Below, in pieces: positions 25,139-34,360 of a DNA stretch of 64,000 bases. The stretch comes from Bhargavaea cecembensis (lineage in GTDB: Bacteria > Bacillota > Bacilli > Bacillales_A > Planococcaceae). The notes beneath the pieces were generated by a model. That model was not told the DNA's origin. It saw only the letters and a program-made list of their open reading frames with translations, and made no database searches. The stretch spans positions 51,022 through 115,021 of the forward strand of contig NZ_LN651372.1 of NCBI RefSeq assembly GCF_000826125.2, read 5' to 3'. The first letter of the stretch is position 1. Each line of letters opens with the position of its first letter. Position numbers and translations under genes: made by a program.

Positions 25139-25926
25139 GACGAATCAGATGGATCGTCATCATCGCAATCGCCGGCGCACTGCTCCTCCTGTTCAGGCCG
25201 GACGGACGCGGCGGCCGCGCAGCCGCCGACGTCCAGAAAATCGAATCGGTCGACCCGTTCCTGAATCCCGGACAGCCGGTCGCAGACTATCTTGTCTACC
25301 GGGCGCTTTCCGCAGGCGAAGCCCGGATGGCCGTCACCGGCAGCTCCGTCACGCGAGGCACCGGAGCCACCGCGCAGGCGAACACATGGCGGGGCCTCAC
25401 CGAGCAGCACCTCCGCCTCGCCTACCCCGCACTGAAGGGGCTGAAGATCGAAAACTTCGGGCATTCCGGCTACACGTCCGTCCGGCTGCTCGAAGACGAA
25501 GTGACCGCTCCGATCCTTGCATCGGAGCCGGACGTCCTGCTCATCGAGACATCCGTCATCAACAACCATAATAAGAATGTACCACTCGAGGAGACCTACC
25601 AATCACTCGAAAAGCTGCATGCGCTCTATTCAGCCGAACTGCCGGAAACGCGGATTGCCTTCCTGTCGCCGAACCCGTGCACGGACAATCAATTCGGACC
25701 GCCCGTCAACGCACTCGGCCTCCGCTTCACCGATTATGTATACGGCACGGAGGCCTTCATCAAGGAACAGGGCTGGGACTATGTAAACGTGCATGACGAA
25801 ATGCTCGCCGAAATGGACAGCCGCGCCATCGCACTGCCGGACACCCTGAAAGACGGCATCCACCCGAACGACCTCGGCTACTCAATCTGGGCAGATGTTC
25901 TTTGGCCGCATCTGACGACCCGCTGA
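25135..25926 (+). CDS. Exported SGNH/GDSL-type hydrolase
   Basis: 263 residues with an N-terminal signal or anchor (RRIRWIVIIAIAGALLLLF). SGNH block I is VTGSSVTRG, where the usual GDS is replaced by GSS but the nucleophile serine is kept. ENFGHSGYTS gives the block II Gly, SVINNHN the block III Asn, and DGIHPNDLGY the Asp-His pair of block V. Probably an esterase or carbohydrate deacetylase at the cell surface. Cotranscribed with the MazG-like gene. Confidence 0.85.
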   Translation: MRRIRWIVIIAIAGALLLLFRPDGRGGRAAADVQKIESVDPFLNPGQPVADYLVYRALSAGEARMAVTGSSVTRGTGATAQANTWRGLTEQHLRLAYPALKGLKIENFGHSGYTSVRLLEDEVTAPILASEPDVLLIETSVINNHNKNVPLEETYQSLEKLHALYSAELPETRIAFLSPNPCTDNQFGPPVNALGLRFTDYVYGTEAFIKEQGWDYVNVHDEMLAEMDSRAIALPDTLKDGIHPNDLGYSIWADVLWPHLTTR

Positions 25927-25958
25927 TCCCGTCGCGGACCTTAAGAGGAGGGGTTTGA

Positions 25959-26528
25959 ATGGATTTGAACGAACTGAGGCAAGACCTGGCCCTGCGGAAT
26001 AAAAACGGCCTGCCGTTTCTGCTGTCGGCCATGACTGTCTGGATACTGATCACCGCGCTGTTCACTCTGTCTCTCGAACTCCGGATCCAGAACATCGGAA
26101 TGCTCATGCTCACGGGAATCATGTTCCCGCTCTCGGTCGGACTGTCAACACTGCTGAAGACCGATTGGAAGTCGGAAGGAAATCCCCTCGCCGGACTCGG
26201 GCTCATCCTGAACATCGCCCAGTTCATGTACTTCCCGCTCGTTTTCTGGGCATTCGGCGTGCACCCGGAGGCGATGCTCCTCGTCTTCGCCGTCATCACG
26301 GGAGCCCATCTTTTCCCGTACGGCTGGATCTACAGGACGAAGGCGTATTACATCCTCGCGCCGGTCATGGCCGTCGCGGCCACCGCTATCGGATGGGGGG
26401 CCAACCCGTCCGGCCAGTGGCTGATCCCGCTCACGATGGTGTTTCTGCTCGCTGTTCTGAACGTCCTGCTCGTGCTGGACTACAAAGCCAAAACCGGACT
26501 TTCATCGCCCCAAAACAGAGCCGCCTGA
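25959..26528 (+). CDS. Membrane protein of unknown function (DUF7010-like)
   Basis: 189 residues with about six hydrophobic helices: a cytosolic N terminus (MDLNELRQDLALRNKNGL), paired helices around SAMTVWILITALFTL and IGMLMLTGIMFPLSVGLS, and later AYYILAPVMAVAATAIGW. From memory it resembles the DUF7010 family, which has no known function. It follows the SGNH gene by 32 bp, with AAGAGGAGGGG before the ATG, and ends at a terminator. Confidence 0.7.
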   Translation: MDLNELRQDLALRNKNGLPFLLSAMTVWILITALFTLSLELRIQNIGMLMLTGIMFPLSVGLSTLLKTDWKSEGNPLAGLGLILNIAQFMYFPLVFWAFGVHPEAMLLVFAVITGAHLFPYGWIYRTKAYYILAPVMAVAATAIGWGANPSGQWLIPLTMVFLLAVLNVLLVLDYKAKTGLSSPQNRAA

Positions 26529-26553
26529 CGGAAACACACAAAAATCATGCTCG

Positions 26554-26576
26554 GCACCCGCAACGGGTGCTTTTTT
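26554..26576 (+). terminator. Terminator after the DUF7010-like gene
   Basis: Stem GCACCC/GGGTGC followed by TTTTTT. Confidence 0.85.
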
Positions 26577-26633
26577 GATTGCCTGCAACAGGAAAGCTTG
26601 AATTCCGCGGTTCGCGCCGTCAAACGGTTTCGC

Positions 26634-27122
26634 TCACTTATGCCTGCTCAATACTTTTTTCGGAATGTGACAATAATCATCCGGAAACTTATCCAGGCGG
26701 TCTTGATGTTCTTCTGCGCTTCTCACGTAGTTTGCCAGCGGCAATACTTCGACGGCGATCCGGTCACGATCCGGCCTTTCATCAAGAAACGCCCTCGCTT
26801 CCTTCAAGTGTTCGGGCATCTCGCTATAAACTCCGGTCCTGTACTTCGGACCGACATCCTCTCCCTGTCTGTTCACACTGTAGGGATCGATAATTTCAAA
26901 CAGGTAGCCCATCAGGTCGTTGACCGTCACCACCGACGGATTAAATCTCGTTTTAACACATTCGGCGTATCCGTCGTACTCCCCTTCGAGCGTACAACCG
27001 GTTCCATTGGCCCTTCCTGCTTCTGTGAACTCGACTCCCGGCAACGTTTTGATAAAAGCCTGTACGCCCCATAAACAGCCGCCTGCGATATAAACAGTTT
27101 CCATTTCGACTCGCTTTTTCAT
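26634..27122 (-). CDS. MsrA-like peptide methionine sulfoxide reductase
   Basis: 162-residue protein of the MsrA fold. The catalytic cysteine sits in GGCLWG (classical MsrA has GCFWG) and the conserved acid in EYDGYAECVKTRFNP. It differs from housekeeping MsrA in several motifs, so it is a divergent paralog; substrate (Met-S-sulfoxide in proteins) is inferred. It begins immediately after the stop of the upstream gene, whose end supplies GGAGGG, so both are translationally coupled. Confidence 0.75.
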   Translation of the reverse strand: MKKRVEMETVYIAGGCLWGVQAFIKTLPGVEFTEAGRANGTGCTLEGEYDGYAECVKTRFNPSVVTVNDLMGYLFEIIDPYSVNRQGEDVGPKYRTGVYSEMPEHLKEARAFLDERPDRDRIAVEVLPLANYVRSAEEHQDRLDKFPDDYCHIPKKVLSRHK

Positions 27123-27482
27123 TCAGCCTTTCCCTCCTTGATCTCCAATGATCCTATAAGCCGCAAGCGCCCGCTCTCCCGTTTCGGCAAAGCTTGCGCC
27201 GGCCCCCCAGTCGAACCTCAGGAAAGCGCCCTCCCCGCCGCCGGATCCGATGAAACGGACTTTCGTCTTTCCTTCGAAGTCGTCGGCGACGAGTGTGAGC
27301 GTCGCCCGGCTGTTCGTGCGCATAAAGTATTTCTCCATCGTCAGCACGACCATCTTCCGTTCGCCGCAGTCCCGTTCGTAGCGGTCCACAAGCCGTCCGC
27401 TGAGAGAAACGGATATGGCTTCCATCGCGAGATCCGCCGCTCTTGCCGGGTCCACTTTCACATAGAAATTCCGGATGTCCAT
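27123..27482 (-). CDS. Small conserved hypothetical protein (possibly DUF6054)
   Basis: 119 residues, no membrane segment or signal. The pattern MEKYFMRTNSRATLTLVADD, followed by VRFIGSGGGEGAFLRFDWGA, recalls DUF6054 proteins of Bacillus; this match is from memory. Function unknown. Forms an operon with the MsrA-like gene. Confidence 0.6.
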   Translation of the reverse strand: MDIRNFYVKVDPARAADLAMEAISVSLSGRLVDRYERDCGERKMVVLTMEKYFMRTNSRATLTLVADDFEGKTKVRFIGSGGGEGAFLRFDWGAGASFAETGERALAAYRIIGDQGGKG

Positions 27483-27620
27483 CCAGCCATCCCTCCCCTT
27501 TTCCTTCTATACGGCTCCCGGCTGCTTCGGTTCCGTTCTATTTTTCAGAATCCACTTCACAACCCCCAAAAAGCATTTACAATGAAAGAGAGACTGTCTC
27601 TTTTCAAAGGGGTTGATTCG

Positions 27621-28145
27621 TTGAAAAAAGGATACCTGCTTGTCTTGCTGCTTGTCCTCTCGCTGGCCGCCTGTTCACCGGGCCATCCGGAAAAGGCCGA
27701 GTATGACGGCAAGCCATTAAAGATTGCATTTGCCGGCGAAAAACCGGAATACACAAACGAAAGAGTCACATTCGAAGAGATCCCGCTCGACGGAATTGCC
27801 GACAAAGCCGATGACTTGTCCGCCGATTATGATGCGCTGTTCGTCATGCCGGATGTTTTAGAAGAACTTTCCACCGACGAATACACCTCGTTCTTCCGCA
27901 GCCTGTCCATTCCTTCGGCGTTCGTGGATGCCGACAAAGGACATTTGCCGTTCATCACGGAAGGGGTCTCCTATCAAACCGGTTTCGACTTGGACAACGG
28001 CTCGCATTCGACGGTTTATCTGAACACGGACGGGCCCGAAAACCGGGAAGACGCCTGGTATTTTTATTTGGAAGATGAGAACGGTCACGATAAATCTTTG
28101 GAAGAAGTTTATACTGAGATCCTCCAGAGGGTCGAGGAGCTCTAA
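27621..28145 (+). CDS. Small lipoprotein of unknown function
   Basis: 174 residues. A TTG start at 27621, with AAAGGGG 11 bases upstream, gives a lipoprotein signal peptide (KKGYLLVLLLVLSLAACSPG) with lipobox LAAC and Cys18 as the acylated residue. An ATG at 27582 is in frame but would put 13 residues before the basic region. The mature part is acidic and lacks motifs I know. Ends at a terminator shared with the next gene on the other strand. Confidence 0.65.
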   Translation: MKKGYLLVLLLVLSLAACSPGHPEKAEYDGKPLKIAFAGEKPEYTNERVTFEEIPLDGIADKADDLSADYDALFVMPDVLEELSTDEYTSFFRSLSIPSAFVDADKGHLPFITEGVSYQTGFDLDNGSHSTVYLNTDGPENREDAWYFYLEDENGHDKSLEEVYTEILQRVEEL

Positions 28146-28157
28146 CCGCGCTGCGCG

Positions 28158-28196
28158 AAAAGGCGCCTGTCTCACGCAAGAGACCGGGCGCCTTTT
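28158..28196. terminator. Bidirectional terminator
   Basis: Stem AAAAGGCGCC/GGCGCCTTTT with inner GTCTC/GAGAC pairing, between convergent genes. Confidence 0.85.
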
Positions 28197-28210
28197 CCAT
28201 TGGGGGCATC

Positions 28211-28656
28211 CTATCCTTTTTTCATTACCTGCTCGCCCTTCGTGTCGTATTCATCCAGCAACACGAACCCGAGCTTCTCGTAAAGATGGATAGCTGCTTC
28301 ATTGTCCGGAAAAACGCTCAGATAAATCGGCTGTTCCCCGTACTCGTCCAGTACCTTCTCCATCAGCCTCTCCATGAAGCGCCGGCCGTACCCGCGGCGC
28401 TGGGCCTTTCATCGATGAGCAGACGGTCGATCCAAAGATTCCCGCCGCCTTTTCCGTCGCCTAGCCAGCCGTACATCGCAAATCCTACCGGCTGTCCGTC
28501 GGCGTACAGACCGACAGGCCGGTATTCCGTCCAAATCCGGGCTTCTTCCAGACATTGTTCAGGCGTCTCAATGAAATCCCTTTGATCTTCCCCCACCTTG
28601 AGACGGATGATCTCCGCCTCATTTTCTTTTGACACCTTTCTGATTTCCAATTTCAT
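28211..28656 (-). pseudogene. Frameshifted GNAT spermine/spermidine acetyltransferase (BltD-like)
   Basis: The first part (28656 to about 28409) reads MKLEIRKVSKENEAEIIRL, then RPVGLYADGQPVGFAMYGW and LWIDRLLIDE, close to B. subtilis BltD. After GATGAAAGGCCC the frame must shift by one to continue as AQRRGYGRRFMERLMEKV, then QPIYLSVFPDNEAAIHLYEK and LGFVLLDEY, ending at TAG 28211. The most economical explanation is loss of one A from GAAAAGG at plus positions 28407-28409. Without the shift the protein stops after 97 residues and loses half of the acetyl-CoA site. Sequencing error is possible. Confidence 0.85.
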
Positions 28657-28710
28657 GCGTCCCAGTCCTCTCTGATTTCCATTATAGAGAGGGGCGCCAT
28701 TCCGGCCAAA

Positions 28711-28746
28711 TCAAAACCCCTCTCCCGCCATTGCAGGAAAGGGGTT
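28711..28746 (-). terminator. Terminator of the NaiP-like transporter gene
   Basis: On the minus strand, stem AACCCCTTTCC/AGAGGGGTTTT with T tail. Confidence 0.75.
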
Positions 28747-28755
28747 GCCATCATG

Positions 28756-29991
28756 TCATTCCAGTTCCATCTGCTTCGTCTCCGTTCCGAGGAAGACGAC
28801 CGCCGCCACGCCGATCAAGATCGCCCCGCAGAAAATTGCGAAGATCGGGCCCAGGCCGACGCCCGCACCGACGAGCGAGCCGACGAGGAGCGGGCCGAAG
28901 ATGCCGCCGATCCGGCCGACCGCAGCGGCCGTGCCGGTCCCCGTTCCGCGGATGACGGTCGGGTACTGTTCAGGCGAGTAGGCGTACAGGGCGCCCCACG
29001 CCCCCAGATTGAAGAAGCTGAGGAACGCGCCTGCCGTGAGCAGGATCCACGTCTCATCGGCACTGCCGAAGACGAGCGCGCTCACCGCCGTGCCGATCAG
29101 GAAAACGCTCAGCACGAACTTCCTGCCGATCCTTTCGATGAACCAGGCGGCCGTGAAGTAGCCCGGCAGCTGGGCGAGCGTCATGAGGAGCACGTAGCCG
29201 AAGCTGTGGATGAGGTCAAAGCCTTTCATGACCATGACGCTCGGAAGCCAGAGGAACATGCCGTAGTAGGAGAAGACGACCGTGAACCAGACGATCCAGA
29301 GCATCACGGTCGGCTTGCGGTAACCGGCCGACCAAAGGGCCGCCACGTTCTGGCCGACCGTGCCCGTTTTCTCTTTTTTCGCCGTGAATTCGGGGGAGTC
29401 CGGCAAATGGAGCCGGAGGTAGATTGCATAGAACGCCGGCATGGCCGTCAGCACAAGCGCAATCCGCCAGCCGTATTCCGGAATCACGAAATAGGAGATC
29501 AGCGCGGCGATGAGCCAGCCGGCCGCCCAGAAGCTTTCCAGCAGGACGACCGTGCGGCCGCGCTCTTTTGCATCCACACTTTCGGAGACGAGCGTCGAGG
29601 CGACCGGCAGCTCTCCGCCGAGTCCCGCTCCGACGATGAACCGAAGCACGAGGAATGCGGCTAATCCTGTTGTGGCGGCGGAAAGTCCGCTCGCCACCGA
29701 GAACAGGACGAGTGTCATGATGAATACATTTTTACGGCCGATCCGGTCGGCGAGCAATCCGAATGCAAACGCGCCGACCGCCATGCCGACCGAGTTGATG
29801 CTGCCGATCCAGCCCATCTGCCCGGGTGTCAGTGCCCAGTCGGCGGCAAGCGCCGCAATGACGAACGACAGAATGCCGACGTCCATCGCGTCGAACATCC
29901 AGGCGAGCCCCGCCGTGCCGAGCAGTTTATTCTTGGAAATGGCGGATTCCGTCTTCCGCCGTGCTGTTGCTGTGGTTGCCAATTCATTCAC
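28756..29991 (-). CDS. MFS transporter, aromatic acid/niacin type (NaiP-like)
   Basis: 411-residue 12-helix major facilitator. Typical loops are seen between helices 2 and 3 (GLLADRIGRKNVFI) and in the second half (WFIERIGRKFVLSV), and helix 1 has LAWMFDAMDVGILSF, a pattern of the AAHS/NaiP group. B. subtilis YceI (NaiP) imports niacin and looks similar by eye. Monocistronic with its own terminator; no NAD-biosynthesis gene is next to it, so the substrate remains open. Confidence 0.8.
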   Translation of the reverse strand: MNELATTATARRKTESAISKNKLLGTAGLAWMFDAMDVGILSFVIAALAADWALTPGQMGWIGSINSVGMAVGAFAFGLLADRIGRKNVFIMTLVLFSVASGLSAATTGLAAFLVLRFIVGAGLGGELPVASTLVSESVDAKERGRTVVLLESFWAAGWLIAALISYFVIPEYGWRIALVLTAMPAFYAIYLRLHLPDSPEFTAKKEKTGTVGQNVAALWSAGYRKPTVMLWIVWFTVVFSYYGMFLWLPSVMVMKGFDLIHSFGYVLLMTLAQLPGYFTAAWFIERIGRKFVLSVFLIGTAVSALVFGSADETWILLTAGAFLSFFNLGAWGALYAYSPEQYPTVIRGTGTGTAAAVGRIGGIFGPLLVGSLVGAGVGLGPIFAIFCGAILIGVAAVVFLGTETKQMELE

Positions 29992-30063
29992 CTGTCTTTA
30001 CAGTTTTAGTAGTCATTCGACCTCCCTAACTATACAACTTCCCAGACAGGTTGACAACATGTG

Positions 30064-30873
30064 TCAAGACACGAGAACCAGGCTCACTGCCATGACCGCC
30101 ATGCCGGCGATCAAACCGTAGATCGATAGGTGGGCTTCGTCGAACTTCTGGGCGGCGGGCAACAGTTCATCCAACGAAATGAACACCATAATGCCGGCGA
30201 CCGCCGCGAAGATCACCCCGAACATGACGCCGTTCAGGAACGGCATGAGGATCAGGAATGCGATGACGGCCCCCGCCGGTTCGGCGAGCCCCGACAGGAA
30301 ACTCAGCTTGAACGCCTGCATCCGGTTGCCGGTCGCATAATAAATCGGAACAGCGACCGCAATGCCCTCAGGGATATTATGGATGGCGACGGCAATGGCG
30401 ATGGCCACGCCGAGCGCCGGATCTTGCAGGGCGGACGTGAACGTGGCAATCCCCTCGGGGAAGTTATGGATCGCAATGGCAAGCGCCGTGAACATGCCCA
30501 TTTTCCTCAACTTGGCGTATTCGTCGTTCGTCGGCCCGGCACCGACGTCTTCGACTCCTCTCACTTCATGCGGATTTCCCGCCGACGGGATGAAGTGGTC
30601 GATCAGCGCGATGAGAAGCATGCCGCCGAAGAACCCGGCGATCGTTGCCCAATACCCCGGCCTCATCCCGAGCTCTGCCGTCAGTTCGACCTTCGCTTTG
30701 ACGAATATTTCAACGAGCGAGACGTAAATCATCACTCCCGCCGAAAACCCGAGCGCCGCGGAAAGGAACTTCGTATTCGTTCTGGACGTAAAAAAAGCGA
30801 GCAGGCTGCCGATGCCCGTCGCAAGCCCCGCCAGTACTGTGAGACCGAGTGCCAGACCTACGTTTCCGTCCAT
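30064..30873 (-). CDS. zupT: ZIP family metal transporter ZupT
   Basis: 269-residue transporter with eight helices for uptake of Zn2+ and other divalent metals. The metal-site helices carry [14 protein letters not shown] and [13 protein letters not shown], the two HNxPEG motifs of the family, and the cytosolic loop between helices 3 and 4 is present ([17 protein letters not shown]). No Zur-type operator was recognised upstream. Confidence 0.93.
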   Translation of the reverse strand: MDGNVGLALGLTVLAGLATGIGSLLAFFTSRTNTKFLSAALGFSAGVMIYVSLVEIFVKAKVELTAELGMRPGYWATIAGFFGGMLLIALIDHFIPSAGNPHEVRGVEDVGAGPTNDEYAKLRKMGMFTALAIAIHNFPEGIATFTSALQDPALGVAIAIAVAIHNIPEGIAVAVPIYYATGNRMQAFKLSFLSGLAEPAGAVIAFLILMPFLNGVMFGVIFAAVAGIMVFISLDELLPAAQKFDEAHLSIYGLIAGMAVMAVSLVLVS

Positions 30874-30944
30874 TCATCCAACCACTTTCCTGTTTTGTTT
30901 AAGAACAGTATATTCACTGAGTTTCCCTCAAGCAACTTCATTCC

Positions 30945-30997
30945 AAAAAAAATTCGGCCCCTGCCGCCGTCTGTGTTGAAACGGCGATCCGGGGACC
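30945..30997 (-). terminator. Terminator of the GGDEF/EAL gene
   Basis: On the minus strand, stem GGTCCCC..CGCCGT/ACGGCG..GGGGCC followed by TTTTTTTT. Confidence 0.75.
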
Positions 30998-31001
30998 GGG
31001 C

Positions 31002-32723
31002 TCATTCCGGCTTCGCCAGCCGGCCTGCCAAATACTTCTCTTCAAACACTTCGAGCGAGAGCGGTTTGTCATAATAATAGCCCTGGACAAGGGGGCACCC
31101 TGCGGCAATGAGAAACCGGAGCTGCTCGTCCGTCTCGACGCCCTCTCCGATCACATCAAGACCGAGACCCTCGGCGAGCGTAATGATGGAAAGAAGGATC
31201 GCTTCGGACTTGTCCGAACGGCCGATGAGATTGATGAAGAACCGGTCGATTTTGATTTTATCGACCGGAAAGTTGGTCAGGTAAGACAAGCCCGAAAACC
31301 CGGTGCCGAAGTCATCGATCGAGACGGTCATCCCTGCATCCTGGCATTTCCTCAAGTTCGAGAGGATCAGATTGGATGTCAGCAGTTCGCTTTCCTCCGT
31401 AATCTCGACTTCCAGCTTGTCCGGGGAGATGCCATACATCTCCAGGTCATGGACCGTATTGGCATAGAATTCCTTGTCCTCAAGCAAGTGCGGCGTGACA
31501 TTCACGGCAATTTTGGGGATGTCGCCGTATTCCCGCAGCCACCTTTCCGCCTCGCTTAGAATCAGCTCGAGCAGATGGCCGGTCAGGCGATGGATGGCAC
31601 CGCTGTCCTCCGCCACCGGGATGAATTCAAACGGCGAAATCGGACCGAGGACGGGGTGCTCCCACCGGGACAGCACTTCGATGCCGGCCAGCCGGCCGTC
31701 GGAGCCGTCGATCTGAGGCTGCACCACGCAATAAAACCCTTTTTCCCTGAACTCTCCGGAAAACAGGTCATCTTCGATGATGCGGCGGCGTTCCAGCTTC
31801 GCCCTCATCTCGTCATGGTATATCGAGAAGCAGTTCCCCCTCTGCAGCTTCGATTCGAACATTGCGGTGTCCGCGGTGCTGAGCAGCTTGCCCACCGTTT
31901 CCCCGTCTTCCGGATGGCGGCTGATCCCGATGCTTGCCGTTGTGCTGAAGTTGAACGTGGCACTGAGTTTGACCGGATAGCTGATCGACTTCAGAATATC
32001 CTTTGCCCATCTGTCCAGATCCCCGGTCTCCGTGCGGTCTGACAGGAACATGAACTCGTCGCCGGCGGTCCGGACAATCACGTCTTCCGGGCCGGCAATC
32101 TCTTTCAGCCGCTTGGAGATCTCGAATATATAGCGGTCACCCGTGTCGTGCCCGTACAGATCGTTCAACTGCCTGAAACCGTCGATGTCGAGGAGGATGA
32201 CGGAAAATCGGTTGCCCTCCGTGATCATGGCTTCGGTCAGTTCCAATGCCGCACGGCGGTTCGGAAGGCCGGTCAGGTCATCCCGGTAGGCCATGTACTC
32301 CAGCTGGCTTTCAACGCTTTTGTATTGGCTGATGTCGCTGAAATAGACGGCGAGCCGGTCTTTTCCGACAGGCTGGGCCGTCACGCCGAACCAGGTGTTG
32401 AGCGGTTTATAGTAAATCTCTGTCTGGAGCCGCTCGCCGCTTTCAAGCGCCTGCCCGTAGGCGGACCGGAGACCGGCATCCACCGCCTCGGGGAACTCAT
32501 CCCAGGCGCTGCATCCGATCAGATCCTCCCCTTGCCTCCCGAGTATTTCATAGGCCCTTTCATTCAGGTAAATGAAGGTCCAATCATTCTCCAGCATGTA
32601 AAATCCGTCCGACATATGTTCCAGCAGATAGTAGGCATCAGAAGCACTGAATGGCCCGCTGTTGTTTCCACTTTGCGGGCAGGACGATGATGGCCGCTTC
32701 TTTTCATCCGAGTTGTGCGTCAT
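31002..32723 (-). CDS. PAS-GGDEF-EAL protein (cyclic-di-GMP turnover)
   Basis: 573-residue soluble protein: a PAS domain (about 25-140, MSDGFYMLENDWTFIYLNER), a diguanylate cyclase domain (about 145-305, DDLTGLPNRRAALEL) and a phosphodiesterase domain (about 320-565). The cyclase signature is AGDEF rather than GGDEF, and the EAL motif is EVLSRWEHP. The other phosphodiesterase residues look intact: NVTPHLLED, EITEES, DDFGTGFSGLSYL, KIDRFF and VIGEGVETDEQ. I infer a phosphodiesterase, with the cyclase part possibly a GTP sensor. No membrane segments. Transcribed alone. Confidence 0.9.
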   Translation of the reverse strand: MTHNSDEKKRPSSSCPQSGNNSGPFSASDAYYLLEHMSDGFYMLENDWTFIYLNERAYEILGRQGEDLIGCSAWDEFPEAVDAGLRSAYGQALESGERLQTEIYYKPLNTWFGVTAQPVGKDRLAVYFSDISQYKSVESQLEYMAYRDDLTGLPNRRAALELTEAMITEGNRFSVILLDIDGFRQLNDLYGHDTGDRYIFEISKRLKEIAGPEDVIVRTAGDEFMFLSDRTETGDLDRWAKDILKSISYPVKLSATFNFSTTASIGISRHPEDGETVGKLLSTADTAMFESKLQRGNCFSIYHDEMRAKLERRRIIEDDLFSGEFREKGFYCVVQPQIDGSDGRLAGIEVLSRWEHPVLGPISPFEFIPVAEDSGAIHRLTGHLLELILSEAERWLREYGDIPKIAVNVTPHLLEDKEFYANTVHDLEMYGISPDKLEVEITEESELLTSNLILSNLRKCQDAGMTVSIDDFGTGFSGLSYLTNFPVDKIKIDRFFINLIGRSDKSEAILLSIITLAEGLGLDVIGEGVETDEQLRFLIAAGCPLVQGYYYDKPLSLEVFEEKYLAGRLAKPE

Positions 32724-32753
32724 GCCGGCCCGCCTCCTTTTTACTGTCTATTG

Positions 32754-33425
32754 TTACTGCCGGTCAAAACCGGTTCCGCCGAACTGCCGGAGGGCCTCTC
32801 CGATCGCCTGCCAGTCCTGCTTCACCGCTTCCCGGAGCTTCGGGTTATAAAAAACGGAGGCCGGATGAAACGTCGGAATGATCGTCCTCGGGCTTTCCGT
32901 CAGGCTGTATTTTTTATCGGACAGATCGGCCAGGTGCTGGATCGGCGCCTGCAAAAGCTGTCCGTGCACGTCACCGACCTTGACGCTTTTTCCGAGCAGG
33001 CGCTGCAGGCCGATGTTCCCGAGGGTGACAATGATCTTCGGCCGGACGTTCGCCAGCTCATCGTCGAGCAGCGGGGCGTGCGCAAGGATTTCTCTCGCAT
33101 TCGGCGTCCGGTTGTATTTCCGCTCGGTCATCGTGCCGTCGCGCTCTCTTTTCGTGCCCCACCTGTACGGGCGGCTCCGGACGGCGCTCGTGATGTACAC
33201 GTCGTCCCGGGTGAGACCGATCGAATCAAGCGATGCCATCAGTTCGCGGCCCGCCCGTCCGATGAACGGAATTCCGTCGACGAGCTCAAATTCGCCCGGA
33301 GCCTCGCCGATCAGCATCAGCTCCGGCTCCCGCAGCCCCTGCCCGTAGACAAATCCTTCCACCGGCGCATCGCCCATCCGCTCCTGGCCAAGACGGACAA
33401 GTTCCTCATCGATCCGATATTTCAT
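32754..33425 (-). CDS. Uracil-DNA glycosylase superfamily protein
   Basis: 223 residues with the superfamily motifs LIGEAPGEFELVDGIPFIGR (motif A) and PTFHPASVFY (motif 3), as in family 4 and 5 enzymes that excise uracil from DNA. Family 4 enzymes carry four cysteines for a [4Fe-4S] cluster; this protein has no cysteine, so it belongs to a cluster-free branch. Whether it excises uracil is inferred. Monocistronic, just after the GGDEF/EAL gene in position but with its own start. Confidence 0.82.
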   Translation of the reverse strand: MKYRIDEELVRLGQERMGDAPVEGFVYGQGLREPELMLIGEAPGEFELVDGIPFIGRAGRELMASLDSIGLTRDDVYITSAVRSRPYRWGTKRERDGTMTERKYNRTPNAREILAHAPLLDDELANVRPKIIVTLGNIGLQRLLGKSVKVGDVHGQLLQAPIQHLADLSDKKYSLTESPRTIIPTFHPASVFYNPKLREAVKQDWQAIGEALRQFGGTGFDRQ

Positions 33426-33508
33426 ATGACCACAACCTTCTTGCCTGTTGCCTTCTCTATACCACTACGGGGCCGTCCTCTAACAGCAACCGCCCCGAAA
33501 AATGATTC

Positions 33509-34126
33509 TCAATTTTGTCCGCGTCGTCTCTCCGCCCTGCCGAACAGGAACAGCAGCAGGAAGAGCCAGGCCGCGGCGAGGAGCCATCCGCCCAGTACAT
33601 CCGTCGCAAAGTGTCTTCCGAGTGCGATCCTTGACGCTCCGACCAGCACGATCAGGACACCGGCCGAAATCCAGACCGCCAGCCGCATCGCTTGCGACCG
33701 GATCGACTTCGCCAGGAGCACGGCGATCGTCGCAAGATAAAGGAAGCTCATCTGAGAATGGCCCGACGGAAAGCTGAAGCTCGTCAGCTGATCGGCGATA
33801 TCCGGCCGCTGCCGTCCGAAGATCTGTTTCAGCCCCTGGTTGAGGACCGTGCCGCCTCCGAGAGAAAGGACGAGGAAAACGAGGCCCGTCCAGTTCCTTT
33901 TGAGGAAGATAATCAGCGCCGCCACGAACACGACGACCGCAATGAATCTCACGTCCCCGAACATCGTAAACCATCCGAGCACCCGGTTTCCTTCCAGCAG
34001 ATCCGCCATGCCGTTATCAAGCGCAATGGCGGGATTCGTGTACAAAGCGGAGGCGAGTCCGGCGGAGAGGACGACGGTGACGGCCGAAACGACGGCCATC
34101 CACCAATTTCTGTCCATGGTGTCCAC
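33509..34126 (-). CDS. PAP2 family membrane phosphatase
   Basis: 205 residues with six helices and the three-part phosphatase signature: KQIFGRQRP, FPSGHSQMSF and ASRIALGRHFATDVLGG, which contains the catalytic His. The active site faces outward in this family. Likely dephosphorylates undecaprenyl pyrophosphate or phosphatidylglycerol phosphate; the substrate cannot be told apart by sequence. Confidence 0.92.
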   Translation of the reverse strand: MDTMDRNWWMAVVSAVTVVLSAGLASALYTNPAIALDNGMADLLEGNRVLGWFTMFGDVRFIAVVVFVAALIIFLKRNWTGLVFLVLSLGGGTVLNQGLKQIFGRQRPDIADQLTSFSFPSGHSQMSFLYLATIAVLLAKSIRSQAMRLAVWISAGVLIVLVGASRIALGRHFATDVLGGWLLAAAWLFLLLFLFGRAERRRGQN

Positions 34127-34360
34127 CTCCGTTATCGATTATTCTTGCTCCATTGTATCATGTCCAAGACTTGCCAACATCCGGCAGCGTCGGTTTGGTC
34201 ATTATTTCCTATAACCAAGAACAAGAAGGGTGTGTTGATTGGCCTGATCCCTCTTTTTAAGAACATGGGCGCTAAGCGCCAGGAGCCTGATTTTGCATCT
34301 GCGTCCCTGGATCATTAACGTCTCAGCTATATAAGTTTAGGATAAGTTTTCAAGTCATTG

